In this document: piece after piece, positions 1 to 9,500 of the stretch
Layout: the number at the start of each line of letters is the position of its first letter
Position numbering within the stretch: position 1 is the stretch's first letter
Source: Bog-473 sp963804055
Lineage (GTDB): Bacteria; Actinomycetota; Acidimicrobiia; Acidimicrobiales; RAAP-2
Direction of reading: 5' to 3'
Length of the DNA stretch: 64,000 nucleotides
Assembly (NCBI GenBank): GCA_963804055.1
Contig: CAWDOU010000001.1
Location: forward strand, 620,001 to 684,000
Program-made: the position numbers and the translations under genes
The notes under the pieces: generated by a model
The model's input: the letters and a program-made list of their open reading frames with translations, nothing else
Database searches by the model: none
What the model was told of the DNA's origin: nothing

Positions 1-446
1 CCGCCCCCCGCCTCGTGGTGGGCTTCGGCTTCGGGGGCGTGCTGGCGCTGCATCTCGCAGCGGGGGACGAGCGGGTGGCCGGCGTGGCCTGCCTGGGAAC
101 CCCGGCGGACCTCGGGTCGCTGACCCGCGACCCGGCGGTGCTGCTGGAGCGCTGCCGCCAGACCGGCGTCGTCAGCACGCCCGGGTTCCCCGCCTCGGTC
201 GACGCGTGGGCCAAGGAGCTCTCCGTGTTGCACCCGGCCGAGGACGCCGCGCTGTTGAAGGGGCGGCCCCTGCTGGTCGTCCACGGCTCGGACGACCCCG
301 ACGTGCCCCTCTCCGACGCCCGGGGCCTGGCCGACGCCGCCACCGGGCCCTCGGAGCTGCACACGGTGCTGGGCGCGGGCCACTGGCTGCGGGCCGACCC
401 CCGGGTGATCGCCATCCTGGTCGGCTGGCTGGAGCGCCGGCACTGA
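1..446 (+). CDS. alpha/beta hydrolase fold protein, 5' end outside window
   Basis: The reading frame is open from the first base, so only the C-terminal part is present (about 145 residues). The nucleophile elbow that is normally GxSxGG reads GFGFGG, with Gly at the serine position. A later Asp (HGSDDPDVPL) and His (GAGHWL) of the usual triad are present. The fold is recognisable as a small dienelactone-hydrolase or serine-esterase-like protein, but the missing serine argues against ordinary esterase activity. The substrate is unknown. It converges on thiE across about 220 bp in which I see no gene. Confidence 0.7.
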   Translation, partial: APRLVVGFGFGGVLALHLAAGDERVAGVACLGTPADLGSLTRDPAVLLERCRQTGVVSTPGFPASVDAWAKELSVLHPAEDAALLKGRPLLVVHGSDDPDVPLSDARGLADAATGPSELHTVLGAGHWLRADPRVIAILVGWLERRH

Positions 447-667
447 CACACGGCCGTGTCGCGTTCGGTCAACGGGCCGACAACACTGCGTCCCGCCCTC
501 GGGGTGTCCGCCGCTGTGTGCTCAAGGCGCCTGGCGCAGTGCCGATCACTAAGACGTGTCGGGTTGGGGTGGAACGAAGTTCAACGTGGGGGTCGGCGGG
601 TCCGGGCCCTACGACCAGGAGGCCGACGTCGACGACGACGGTGCGGGCGGCGCCGGCCCCGACGCGG

Positions 668-1321
668 TCACGCGCCCGGAGCCGGCGCGCTACTCAACGC
701 TCGATCGATCGCCCGGCGCAGAGCCTGCGCCGCACGGCGAGCATCGCTGGCGCCTGTCAGGTAGCGCACAACGACGAAGTGGCGGACACCGGCACTCGTC
801 AGAGCGGGGATCTTCTCGGGGGTCACGCCGCCTGTCACGAAGACAGGAACACTGGAGCGTGCGCTGGCCCGAGTGACGTAGCCGAGCCCGGTGCCCTCCC
901 GGCCCGGCTTGGTGGGCGTGGCCTCGACGGGCCCCGCCGAGATGTAGGTCACGTCCTCCTCCGCCGCGCCCTCGAGGTCGGCCGGGCCGTGGGTGGAGAG
1001 CCCCACGATGGCGTCGGCCCCCATGATCCGGCGGGCCAGGGCCACCGGCGCATCGTCCTGGCCGACGTGCACGCCGTCGGCCCCCGCCTCGAGCGCGAGG
1101 TCCGGGCGGTCGTTGAGGATGAAGGGCACGCCGAGGTCGCGGCAGACGGCGCCCGCCACGGCGGCCCGGGCGAGCAGCGGCCTGGCGTCGAGCTCCTTGT
1201 CCCGCAGCTGGACCACGTCCACCCCGCCGGCGACGCAGTCGGCGATGAAGGTCGCCAGGTCCGGGCGGTCCGGCGTGCAGAGGTAGAGGCGGCGGGCCGG
1301 GAGGTCGTGCCCCGCGCTCAC
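668..1321 (-). CDS. thiE: thiamine phosphate synthase
   Basis: Joins hydroxymethylpyrimidine diphosphate and thiazole phosphate carboxylate to give thiamine phosphate, in the cytoplasm. The 217-residue protein has the TIM-barrel family motifs in order: QLRDK (38-42), NDR (70-72, metal and diphosphate binding), HVGQDD (85-90), GPVEATPTKP (130-139) and TGGVTPE near the end. I chose the GTG start that overlaps the stop of the upstream glycosylase gene (GTGA), which gives the normal family length; a longer reading from 1465 would run through that gene. No other thi genes are in the window, so it appears detached from a thiamine operon. Confidence 0.88.
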   Translation of the reverse strand: MSAGHDLPARRLYLCTPDRPDLATFIADCVAGGVDVVQLRDKELDARPLLARAAVAGAVCRDLGVPFILNDRPDLALEAGADGVHVGQDDAPVALARRIMGADAIVGLSTHGPADLEGAAEEDVTYISAGPVEATPTKPGREGTGLGYVTRASARSSVPVFVTGGVTPEKIPALTSAGVRHFVVVRYLTGASDARRAAQALRRAIDRALSSAPAPGA

Positions 1322-1917
1322 GTGCCGGCTTGTGCCTTCGCCTTGGCCTTCGCCTTCATGGCCTGCTTGGTGGCCCTGACCTTGGCCAGGCTCTCGGGGC
1401 TGGTGATGTCGGCCACGGAGAGCGTGCTGCCCTCCTTGCCGTAGGGGGTGGTGACCGCGCGCCACCCGTCGGGGCGGATCCCCAGCTGCTTGCCCAACAG
1501 GGCGGCGAAGATCTTGGCCTTCTGCTCGCCGAAGCCCGGCAGGGTGCGCAGCCGGCCGATGAGCTCGTCGCCGCTCCGCACGCCCTTCCAGATGTTGTCG
1601 GCCTTGTTGCCGTACTCGTCGGCGATGACGCGGCAGACGGCCTGCACCCGCCCGGCCATGGAGCCGGGGTAGCGGTGCAGCGCCGGCCGCTCCCGGAAGA
1701 CGTCGGCCAGCTCTTCGGGGTCCATGGCGGCGATGGTGGCGGCGTCGAGCGGGCCCGCGCTGCCCAGCCGCTCGACGAGGTCGGCCGGCGAGGAGAAGGC
1801 CTTCTCAATGGTCACCTGCTGGTCGAGCACCATGCCGATCAGCAGGGCCAGGGGGTCGCGGCTGATGACGGCGTCCGCCTTCTCGTCCCCGGTGATGTGG
1901 AGCGCGATCCGTGCCAT
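1318..1917 (-). CDS. HhH-GPD family base-excision DNA repair protein
   Basis: A 199-residue all-helical protein resembling the actinobacterial HhH-GPD type DNA glycosylase-like family. It opens MARIALHITGDE, has a LDQQVTIEKAF segment near residue 32 and a helix-hairpin-helix LPGFGEQKAKIF around residue 135. The tail is Lys/Ala rich (KAKAKAKAQAGT), plausibly for DNA contact. I do not see a clear catalytic Asp after the HhH element, so glycosylase activity is family inference only. It is transcribed with thiE by a GTGA overlap and diverges from the Rrf2 regulator gene 75 bp away. Confidence 0.75.
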   Translation of the reverse strand: MARIALHITGDEKADAVISRDPLALLIGMVLDQQVTIEKAFSSPADLVERLGSAGPLDAATIAAMDPEELADVFRERPALHRYPGSMAGRVQAVCRVIADEYGNKADNIWKGVRSGDELIGRLRTLPGFGEQKAKIFAALLGKQLGIRPDGWRAVTTPYGKEGSTLSVADITSPESLAKVRATKQAMKAKAKAKAQAGT

Positions 1918-1991
1918 GGCGAAGATCTTGGCACGGCGGCCGCCCGCGATCGGAAGTGGCCGCCGGGGCGCGGCGCGGGCAGACTCTCGCC

Positions 1992-2445
1992 ATGCACATC
2001 CCGGCCAAGGTCGACTACGGCATCCGGGCCCTCCTCGCGCTCGGCGGCGGCCGGGACGCCCCAGACGGCCGAGTACCTCGCCGGTGAGCAGGGCCTGCCG
2101 CCCCGGTTCCTGGGGGCGATCCTGGCCGACCTGCGCCGGAGCGGCGTGGTGGCCAGCCAGCGCGGCGCCGAGGGCGGGTACCGGCTGGCCCGGGATCCCG
2201 ACGCCATCACCATCGCCGACGTGATCCGCGCCCTCGACGGCCCGCTGGCCGAGGTCCGGGGGTACCGGCCCGAGGCCACCAGCTATGACGGTGCCGCCGA
2301 GAACCTCCAGCAGGTCTGGGTCGCCGTCCGGGCCAGCCTGCGCTCGGTACTCGAGAAGGTCACCTTGACCGACGTGATCTCCGGGAAGCTCCCGCCGCAC
2401 GTGCAGAAGCTGGTCACCGACCCGGATGCCTGGGTCGCCCACTGA
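1992..2445 (+). CDS. Rrf2 family transcriptional regulator, frame broken by a one-base insertion
   Basis: The ATG at 1992 starts a typical Rrf2 N-terminus (MHIPAKVDYGIRALLAL). That frame stops near 2088, while the rest of the protein (TAEYLAGEQGLPPRFLGAIL, then RSGVVASQRGAEGGYRLA and ITIADVIRALDGPLAEVRG) continues in another frame to 2445. Removing one C in CGCGCTCGG near 2040-2042 restores an uninterrupted protein of about 150 residues with the expected LALAAAGTPQTAEYLA. The winged-helix domain is complete. No cysteine is present, so this is not a [Fe-S]-binding IscR/NsrR-type member. Sequencing error is more likely than real decay because both parts are well conserved. Confidence 0.75.
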
Positions 2446-2935
2446 GGGCGAGGGCGAGGCCCTCGTCGCCGTGTCGGTCGGCGACTACCTGTGGTTCGTC
2501 GACCTGGCGCTGGACCAGATGACCGCCATCGTCGAGGACCTGGGGGACGACCTGGTCAACCGGCGCCCGCCCTACCGCGACACCAACTCCGCCTACGTGA
2601 TCCTCACGCACTGCCTCGGCGTCATGGAGTACTGGGGCGGCGCCACCGTGGCCGAGCGGCCCATTCAGCGCGACCGCGCCGCCGAGTTCACGGCGAGCGG
2701 CAACGTGGCCGGCCTCGTGCGCCGCTGCGAGCAGGCGCGGCGCCGGCTGCGGGAGGACCTCGTCGGGCTGCACTCCGGGGCGCCCCCGGTCAACGTGGGG
2801 GGTCAACGGGAGCACCCGGTGCCCTACACCGAGACCAAGGGCTCGGTGCTGCTGCACGTCCTCGAGGAGTTGTTCCAGCATCTCGGGCAGATGGAGCTGA
2901 CCCGGGACGGGCTGGTGGCGAGCCGGCGCCAATGA
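2426..2935 (+). CDS. DinB superfamily protein
   Basis: A 169-residue four-helix-bundle protein of the DinB/YfiT type, a metal-dependent fold that in actinobacteria includes mycothiol-dependent enzymes. Candidate metal ligands are the His in ILTHCLGVMEYW (about residue 62) and the His in EELFQHLGQMELTRD near the C-terminus. The start overlaps the 3' end of the Rrf2 gene by 20 bp and the stop overlaps the next gene (ATGA), so it is co-transcribed with both. Substrate unknown. Confidence 0.75.
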   Translation: MPGSPTEGEGEALVAVSVGDYLWFVDLALDQMTAIVEDLGDDLVNRRPPYRDTNSAYVILTHCLGVMEYWGGATVAERPIQRDRAAEFTASGNVAGLVRRCEQARRRLREDLVGLHSGAPPVNVGGQREHPVPYTETKGSVLLHVLEELFQHLGQMELTRDGLVASRRQ

Positions 2936-3240
2936 CGGCCGACGAGCCGATCGCCTGCAGCCTGGACGCGGCGGCTCTGGGGGAGCGCGCCGACGAGTGG
3001 CGCGCGCTGGTGGCGTCGTCGGTGTCCGCGGTGGAGACGGGTGACACCGCGGTGCGCCTGGTGCTGCATGACTCGGATGTCGCGTTGACCGCGGCGGTGG
3101 ACCTGGCGCAGCGCGAGAAGCGGTGCTGCGCCTTCTTCGACGTCACGTTGGCCCTGGAGGCCGACCGGCGGACCCTCGTCCTGGCGGTGCCCGACGGCGC
3201 CCAGGAGGTGCTCGCCGCGTTCGTGCACCTGCTCAGGTGA
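2932..3240 (+). CDS. small conserved protein with a Cys-Cys motif
   Basis: A 102-residue protein translationally coupled to the DinB gene (ATGA). The only distinctive motif is REKRCCAFFDVTLAL around residues 60-74: a vicinal Cys pair followed by a beta-strand. Similar CCPFF-type motifs occur in small actinobacterial proteins that I cannot assign to a named family. The pair could bind a soft metal or be redox active, but nothing else supports a specific role. Its last 8 bases overlap the end of aceE on the other strand. Confidence 0.6.
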   Translation: MTADEPIACSLDAAALGERADEWRALVASSVSAVETGDTAVRLVLHDSDVALTAAVDLAQREKRCCAFFDVTLALEADRRTLVLAVPDGAQEVLAAFVHLLR

Positions 3241-5966
3241 CGATGAAGGGGGCGGCGCTCTCGGTGTCGATGCCGAAATCGGCGATGGCCCCGGCGACGA
3301 CGGAGGGCTCCACCCGCCCGCCCAGTGCGAGCTGCTGGAGCACCGCCACGACGAGGTTGGCGCTGTCGACCTCGAAGTAGGACCGCAGGGCGTCGCGGGC
3401 GTCGGAGCGCCCGAAGCCGTCGGTCCCGAGCGAGACCCAGGGACGGTCCACGAAGCGCGCCACCTGGTCGGGCACGCCGCGCATGTAGTCGGTGATGGCG
3501 ACCACCGGATCGGGCCCGCCGCCCAACGCGTCGGTGATGACGGCGGTGCGTGGCTCGGCCTCGGGATGCAGGCGGTTCCACCGCTCCGTCTCGAGCGCGT
3601 CGGTGCGCAGGTTCGTCCACGAGGTCACCGCCCACGTGTCGGCCGCCACGCCGTAGCGCTCGGCCAGGATGCGCTGCGCCTCGGCGGCGATGCTCCACAT
3701 CGGCCCCGAGAAGCACAGTGACGCCCGCAGGCCGGCCACGGCCTTGGTCCCCGACGTCGTGTCGACCGCGGGAGCCGGCGCGAAGGGGTAGATGCCCCGG
3801 ATGATCCCCTGGCGGACGGCCTCGCCCTCGGCGCCCTCGGGGAGCGCCGGCATGGTGTAGGTCTCGTTGTAGAGCGTGAGGTACCAGAAGCGGTCCGAGG
3901 GGGCGGCCCCGAGCATGTCGGTCACCGCCTCCTCCACGATGACGGCCACCTCGTAGGCGAAGGAGGCGTCGTAAACCAGGGCCGCCGGGTTGGTGGAGGC
4001 CAGCAGGGGCGACTGCCCGTCGTCGTGCTGGAGGCCCTCGCCCATGAGCGTGGTCCGCCCGGCCGTGCAACCCGCCAGGATGCCGCGGCCGCGCATGTCG
4101 CCCAGCGCCCAGGCCAGGTCGCCCACCCGCTGGAAGCCGAACATCGAATAGAACAGGTAGACGGGGACCATGGGTTGGCCCCACGTGGCGTAGGCGGTGG
4201 ACAACGCCATGAAGGTGGCGAGCGCGCCGGCCTCGGTGATCCCCTCCTGGAGCATCTGGCCCGAGGTGCTCTCCGCGTAGTTGAGCGGGAGGTCGGCGTC
4301 GACGGGGATGTAGTGCTGCCCCTCGGGCACGTAGATCTTCGCCTCGGCGATCAGCGGCTCGAGCCCGAAGGTACGCGCCTCGTCCGACACGATGGGCGCC
4401 ACCAGCGAGCCCACGGTGGGGTCGCGCACGAGGTTGCGCAGGAGGCGGGCGAACACCATGGTGGTCGACACCGCCTGCTTCCCCGACCCGGCCGCGAACT
4501 CCTCGAAGGCCTTGGCGTCGGGTCGCATGGCCGGCGTCGGCCTGACCACGCGCACGGGCAGCGGGCCGTCGAGCACCCGTCCGCGGGCCCGCAGGTACTC
4601 CATGGCGTCGGAGCCCTCGGCGGGGCGGACATACGGCGGGTTCCCCTCGAGGGCGGTGTCGGGGATGTCGTCGGTCAGGTACAGCCGGTCGCGCAGGGCA
4701 CGCACCTGCGCCTTGGTCATCTTCTTGATCTGGTGTGTCGCGTTGCGGGCCTCGATCTCGGGGCCGAGCGTCCAGCCCTTGATGGTCTTGGCCAGGATGA
4801 CGGTGGGTGCGCCCTTCTGCTCGGTGGCCAGCTTGTAGGCGGCGTAGAGCTTGCGGTAGTCGTGCCCGCCGCGGGGCAGCGTCCGCAACTCGTCGTCGCT
4901 CAGGTCCTCGACGAGCTTGCGCAGTCGGGGATCGGGGCCGAAGAAGTGCTCACGGATGTAGGCACCCGACTCGACGGCCAGCTTCTGGTACTCGCCGTCG
5001 ACCGTCGTGTTCATGCGGTCGAGGAGGACGCCGTCGACGTCCTTGGCCAACAACGCGTCCCAGCGCGAGCCCCAGATGACCTTGATCACGTTCCAGCCGG
5101 CTCCCCGGAACACCGCCTCGAGCTCCTGGATGATCTTGCCGTTGCCGCGTACCGGCCCGTCGAGCCGCTGCAGGTTGCAGTTGACGACGAAGATCAGGTT
5201 GTCGAGATGCTCCCGGCCGGCCACGCCCAGGGCGCCGATGGACTCGGGCTCGTCCATCTCGCCGTCGCCGACGAAGCACCAGACCTTCGACGCGCTCGGT
5301 GTCGACGAGCCGGCGCAGGTTGAGGTAGCGGTTGACGTGCGCCTGGTAGATGGCGTCGATCGGCCCCAGCCCCATCGACACCGTGGGGAACTCCCAGAAG
5401 TCGGGGAGCGAGCGCGGGTGGGGGTAGCTGGGCAGGCCGTCGCCCGCCACCTCGTGGCGGTAGTTGTCGAGCTCCTTCTCGGTCAGGCGGCCCTCGACGT
5501 AGGCCCGGGCGTAAATGCCGGGTGACGCGTGGCCCTGGAAGAACACCTGGTCGCCGAAGCCGCCGTCCGCCTTGCCGCGGAAGAAGTGGTTGAAGCCGAC
5601 CTCGTAGAGCGCCGCCGAGCTGGCGTAGGTCGACAGGTGCCCGCCGATGCCCTCGGTGCGCGTGTTGGCCCGGGTGACCATGGCCGCGGCGTTCCAGCGG
5701 ATGTAGGCGCGGATGCGCCGCTCCTGGTACTCGTCGCCGGGGAACCAGGGCTCGGCGTCGGCCGGGATCGTGTTGACATACGGCGTCGAGACGGTGGCGG
5801 GGAACTCGACCTGCTTGGTGCGCGCCCGCTCCAGGAGCTTCATGAGCAGGTACCGCGCCCGGGAGCGTCCCCGGGCGTCGACGATGGCGTCGAACGAGTC
5901 GAGCCACTCCTCCGTCTCACCCGGGTCGGTGTCGGGGACTTGGTGGCTGATCCCGTCGAACAGCAT
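3233..5966 (-). CDS. aceE: pyruvate dehydrogenase E1 component (homodimeric AceE type), with a one-base frameshift
   Basis: Thiamine-diphosphate enzyme that decarboxylates pyruvate and acetylates the lipoyl group of E2. With the shift corrected the protein is about 910 residues, the normal length. The N-terminal frame (from MLFDGISHQVPDTD, start supported by GGAGAA) runs to LRRLVDT. The C-terminal frame resumes at SASKVWCFVGDGEMDEPE, which holds the GDG...NCN cofactor-binding motif. An extra base at about 5297 (CGCGCTCGG instead of CGCGCTGG on the plus strand) accounts for the break. Both parts are highly conserved, so a sequence error is likely. It diverges from rnhA and from the E3, E2 and lipoylation genes. 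Confidence 0.9.
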
Positions 5967-6032
5967 TTCTCCACGGTACCGGGAGGTGGGGGACCACCAC
6001 GACCACCGGTCGCGGGTGTTACACATTTGTCC

Positions 6033-6497
6033 ATGTCACCTGAGAGCGGGCCGATCGTCGTGTACACGGACGGCGCGTGCCGCGGCAATCCGGGACCGGG
6101 CGGATGGGCGTGGGCCGTGCCTGACGGGGCCTACGCCAGCGGCGCCGAGGGCCACACGACCAACCAGCGGATGGAGATCACGGCGGCGCTGGAGGCCTTG
6201 CGCGCTCTGACGCCGGACGCGTCGGACGGGCTGGAGGTGGTGAGCGATTCGACGTATGTCGTCAAATGCTTCAACGACGGCTGGTGGCGGGGATGGCAGC
6301 GGCGCGGCTGGAAGAACTCGCAGAACAAGCCCGTGGCCAACCGCGACCTGTGGGAGCCGCTCATTGAGCTGGCGCTGGCGTCGGAGGCCGCCGTCAGCTG
6401 GCGGTGGGTCAAGGGCCACTCGGGTGACCGTTGGAACGACAGGGTCGACGAGTTGGCCACGCAGGCCGCCGATCTGGGGACCGGGGCGAGCGGCTGA
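6033..6497 (+). CDS. rnhA: ribonuclease HI
   Basis: Cleaves the RNA strand of RNA-DNA hybrids. The 154-residue protein has the complete carboxylate set: Asp13 (VYTDGACRGNPG), Glu48 (RMEITAALEAL), Asp72 (VSDSTYVV) and Asp136 (RWNDRVDELA), plus the flexible-loop His129 (KGHSG). The ATG at 6033 lies 66 bp from the aceE start. A TACACA hexamer ends 7 nt upstream of the ATG, compatible with a leaderless or very short-leader transcript. Confidence 0.93.
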   Translation: MSPESGPIVVYTDGACRGNPGPGGWAWAVPDGAYASGAEGHTTNQRMEITAALEALRALTPDASDGLEVVSDSTYVVKCFNDGWWRGWQRRGWKNSQNKPVANRDLWEPLIELALASEAAVSWRWVKGHSGDRWNDRVDELATQAADLGTGASG

Positions 6498-6509
6498 ACC
6501 GGGTCGTCG

Positions 6510-6532
6510 CCGGACCGGGCACCACGGTCCGG
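6510..6532 (+). terminator. GC-rich hairpin after rnhA
   Basis: Perfect 8-bp inverted repeat CCGGACCG / CGGTCCGG with a 7-nt loop, starting 12 bp after the rnhA stop. There is no U-tract, so if it terminates it would be of the U-less type often proposed for actinobacteria. Confidence 0.45.
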
Positions 6533-6653
6533 CCGGTAGGCTGCAAGGGTCACGAGCAGGGCATGAGAGGACTCTCGCCAGTGCGATCGGGTTGTTCCGG
6601 GGAGGCCGAACGCGCCGGACGGACGTCGTGAGCACACCAGGAGAGGACAGGCG

Positions 6654-8069
6654 ATGGCAGGCGAGGACGAGTTCGACATCGTCGTGATCGGCGGTGGTCC
6701 CGGCGGCTATGCCACTGCCCTCTACGGCGCCGCAGCGGGCCTCTCCGTCGCCATCGTCGAGCGGGACAAGGTCGGTGGCACCTGCCTGCACCGGGGCTGC
6801 ATCCCGGCCAAGGAGTTCCTCGAGACCGCCGCGGTCTACCGGACGGTGGAGGACGCCAAGGAGTTCGGTGTGGGCGTGTCGGGCGTGTCGGTCGACTTCT
6901 CGGTGAGCCAGGACCGCAAGAACGCCGTCGTGGGCAAGCTCCACAAGGGCCTGGCGGGGCTCCTCAAGGGCCGCAAGATCACCACGCTGATCGGCACGGG
7001 CACCCTCCGGGCGGACCATCGGGTGGAGGTCGTCGACGGGGAGGACGCCGGCCGGGTGATCGTCGGCCGCAACGTCGTCCTGGCGGCCGGGTCGGTGCCG
7101 TTCCTGCTGCCGGGCTTCGAGGTCGACGGCCGCCTCATCATGACGTCGGACGAGTTCCTCGACCTCAAGGAGCTCCCCGCCTCGGTGGTCGTCATCGGCG
7201 GCGGCGTCGTGGGGTGCGAGTTCGCCTCGCTCCTGGCCGACCTGGGCTCGAAGGTGACGATCCTCGAGGCGCTCGACACGATTCTGCCGGGGTGCGACGA
7301 GGACATCACGCGGCTTCTCGTCCGCTCCTTCAAGAAGCGGGGGATCGACATCGTCACCGGCGCGAAGGTCGAGGGGCACACCCCGTCCGAGGACGGGACG
7401 ATGACGACGGTCAAGGCCGGCGACCAGACGTTCGACGTGGAGGCGGTCGTGGTGTCGGTGGGCCGGCGCCCCCGCACCGAAGGGTTGGTGGCCGACGGGG
7501 TGGGCGTCCAGATGGACCGGCGCGGCTTCGTCGCGACGGACGAGTACCAGCGGACCGGCGTCGACGGTGTGTTCGCCGTCGGTGACATCGTGGACGGCGC
7601 CCCGCAGCTGGCCCACGTCGGGTTCGCCGAGGCCATCGTGGCGGTCAAGACCATGCTCGGGGAGCCGGTGGTCCCGGTCGACTACGGCAAGGTGCCCTGG
7701 GCCATCTACTGCCGTCCCGAGGTGGCTTTCTGCGGCATGACCGAGGCGCAGGCCAAGGAGGCGGGCATCCCGGTGGTGACCAAGAAGGACCCCTACGGCG
7801 GCAACAGCCGGGCCCAGATCATCGGCGACACCGAAGGTGTCGTGAAGATCATCGCCGAGCAGCGGGCCGACGGGACGGCGGGACGGATCCTGGGCGTGCA
7901 CCTCTGCGGGCCCTGGGTGACCGAGCAGCTCGGTGCGGGCTACCTGGCCGTGAACTGGGAGGCATTCCCCGAAGAGGTGGCGCAGTTCATTCAGCCGCAC
8001 CCCTCACTGTCCGAGACATTCGGTGAGACCATGCTCGCGTTGAGCGGAAGGGGACTGCACGTTGGCTGA
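6654..8069 (+). CDS. lpdA: dihydrolipoyl dehydrogenase (E3)
   Basis: FAD enzyme that reoxidises dihydrolipoyl groups of 2-oxoacid dehydrogenase complexes using NAD+. It has 471 residues. The FAD-binding GGGPGG is at 13-18 and the redox disulfide at Cys44/Cys49 (GGTCLHRGCIPAK). A second nucleotide motif (VVVIGGGVVGCEFASLLADLG) is near 180, and the dimer-interface catalytic HPSLSE is near the C-terminus. The start has AGGAGAGGAC upstream. Its stop overlaps the TTG start of the E2 gene by 8 bp, so the two are one operon. Confidence 0.95.
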   Translation: MAGEDEFDIVVIGGGPGGYATALYGAAAGLSVAIVERDKVGGTCLHRGCIPAKEFLETAAVYRTVEDAKEFGVGVSGVSVDFSVSQDRKNAVVGKLHKGLAGLLKGRKITTLIGTGTLRADHRVEVVDGEDAGRVIVGRNVVLAAGSVPFLLPGFEVDGRLIMTSDEFLDLKELPASVVVIGGGVVGCEFASLLADLGSKVTILEALDTILPGCDEDITRLLVRSFKKRGIDIVTGAKVEGHTPSEDGTMTTVKAGDQTFDVEAVVVSVGRRPRTEGLVADGVGVQMDRRGFVATDEYQRTGVDGVFAVGDIVDGAPQLAHVGFAEAIVAVKTMLGEPVVPVDYGKVPWAIYCRPEVAFCGMTEAQAKEAGIPVVTKKDPYGGNSRAQIIGDTEGVVKIIAEQRADGTAGRILGVHLCGPWVTEQLGAGYLAVNWEAFPEEVAQFIQPHPSLSETFGETMLALSGRGLHVG

Positions 8070-9489
8070 CGTGATGATGCCGCAATTGGGCGAGACGGTG
8101 ACCGAAGGGACCATCACCCGCTGGATGAAGGCGGTCGGCGACGCGGTCGAGCGGGACGAGCCCCTCTTCGAGGTCTCGACCGACAAGGTCGACTCCGAGG
8201 TGCCCTCGCCGGCCGCCGGCGTCCTCAGCGAGATCCTCGTGCCCGAGGGCGAGACGGTCGAGGTCGGCGTGAAGCTGGCCGTGATCGGTGACGGCGCCGC
8301 CGGCGACGGTGCCGGTGCCGCGACGACGTCGGAGGCACCAGCAGCCGAGCCGCCCCCCGCACCACCGCCGCCACCCGCAGCCGCTCCCGCCGCCGCCCCC
8401 GCCGAGGAGGCGGCACCGGCGCCGGCACCCCCGCCTGCGCCATCGGCACCGGCGCCCCAGGCCGCTCCGGCGAGCAACGGCGACACGTCCGGAGCGAACC
8501 TGCTCTCGCCCATGGTGCGCAAGCTCCTGGCCGAGAACGGCATCAGCGAGACCGAGGTGACGGGCACCGGTGCCGGCGGGCGCATCACGCGGGACGACGC
8601 CCAACGTGTGGTGGACGCGCGCCGGGCGGCCGGCCCCCCGCCCGCGGCCACGCCGCCGCCCGCGGCCACGCCGCCGCCGGCGTCCCCGGCCGCGCCACCC
8701 GCCCAGGCCGCTCCCGCGGCCCCGGTGGCGCGGGCGCCGCAGGCACCCCCGGTCTCCATGGCCTCGTTCCGCGCCGCGGGGGACCAGATCGTGCCCTTCT
8801 CCAACATGCGACGCCGCACGGCCGAGCACATGGTGCGGTCGAAGGCGACCTCGCCGCACGCGTTCATCGCCAACGAGGTCGACTTCGAGAGCGTCGAGCG
8901 TGTCCGGAAGGTCTGGGGCGAGCGCTTCAAGGCGGAGGAGGGGTTCGCCCTGACCTACCTCCCGTTCGTCGCCCGGGCGGCGGTGGAGGCGCTGCGCGAC
9001 TTCCCGTTGCTCAACGCGTCGGTGGTCGACGACTCGCTGCTCGTCCACGCCGAGGTGAACCTCGGGATCGCGGTCGACCTGTCCCACGAGGGGCTCATCG
9101 TGCCGGTGATCCACCGCGCCGAGGAGGTCACGCTGCGCGGCGTGGCCCGGCGCATCCGCGACCTGGCCGAGCGGGCCCGGGGCCGCCAGCTCAACGCCGA
9201 CGACATCGCGGGCGGGACGTTCTCCATCACGAACGACGGCCCCTTCGGCACCTACTTCACGGTCCCGATCATCAACCAGCCGCAAGTGGCGATTCTGGCC
9301 ACCGACGGCATCGCCCGCCGGCCGGTGGTGGTCACGCAGCCGGACGGGTCCGAGTCCATCGCCATTCACTCGACCGGGATCCTCGGGGTCAGCTGGGACC
9401 ACCGGGCCGTCGATGGCGCGTACGTCTCGCTGTTCCTGGCCAAGGTGGCGGAGCTGCTGGGGAGCCGCGACTGGGCTGCGGAGCTGTAG
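8062..9489 (+). CDS. dihydrolipoamide acyltransferase (E2) with one lipoyl domain
   Basis: Core subunit of a 2-oxoacid dehydrogenase complex, 475 residues from a TTG start overlapping lpdA. Order: lipoyl domain 1-76 with the lipoylated Lys42 (STDKVDSE); a long Pro/Ala linker; peripheral-subunit-binding domain around 148-188 (LLSPMVRKLLAENGI...GAGGRITRDD); a second Pro/Ala linker containing an 18-bp tandem duplication near 8636-8672; and the catalytic domain with His447-x3-Asp451 (SWDHRAVDGA). The neighbouring aceE and lipoylation gene suggest pyruvate dehydrogenase service. Actinobacteria also share this type of E2 with the 2-oxoglutarate complex, so the acyl group is not decided by sequence. 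Confidence 0.9.
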   Translation: MADVMMPQLGETVTEGTITRWMKAVGDAVERDEPLFEVSTDKVDSEVPSPAAGVLSEILVPEGETVEVGVKLAVIGDGAAGDGAGAATTSEAPAAEPPPAPPPPPAAAPAAAPAEEAAPAPAPPPAPSAPAPQAAPASNGDTSGANLLSPMVRKLLAENGISETEVTGTGAGGRITRDDAQRVVDARRAAGPPPAATPPPAATPPPASPAAPPAQAAPAAPVARAPQAPPVSMASFRAAGDQIVPFSNMRRRTAEHMVRSKATSPHAFIANEVDFESVERVRKVWGERFKAEEGFALTYLPFVARAAVEALRDFPLLNASVVDDSLLVHAEVNLGIAVDLSHEGLIVPVIHRAEEVTLRGVARRIRDLAERARGRQLNADDIAGGTFSITNDGPFGTYFTVPIINQPQVAILATDGIARRPVVVTQPDGSESIAIHSTGILGVSWDHRAVDGAYVSLFLAKVAELLGSRDWAAEL

Positions 9490-9500
9490 GGCCCACGCCA

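Noticed and set aside
447..667. Possible regulatory dyad GAAC-GAA-GTTC in the gap before thiE
   Set aside because: Arms of four bases between two converging genes; likely chance and no promoter nearby.
556..876. Short plus-strand frame starting with GTG between the hydrolase and thiE
   Set aside because: Most of it overlaps thiE on the other strand and the rest is low-complexity Gly/Asp; no supporting signals.
1318..1465. TPP riboswitch or longer N-terminus for thiE
   Set aside because: The upstream sequence is the coding end of the HhH gene; no thi-box pattern seen, and the longer reading would be out of family.
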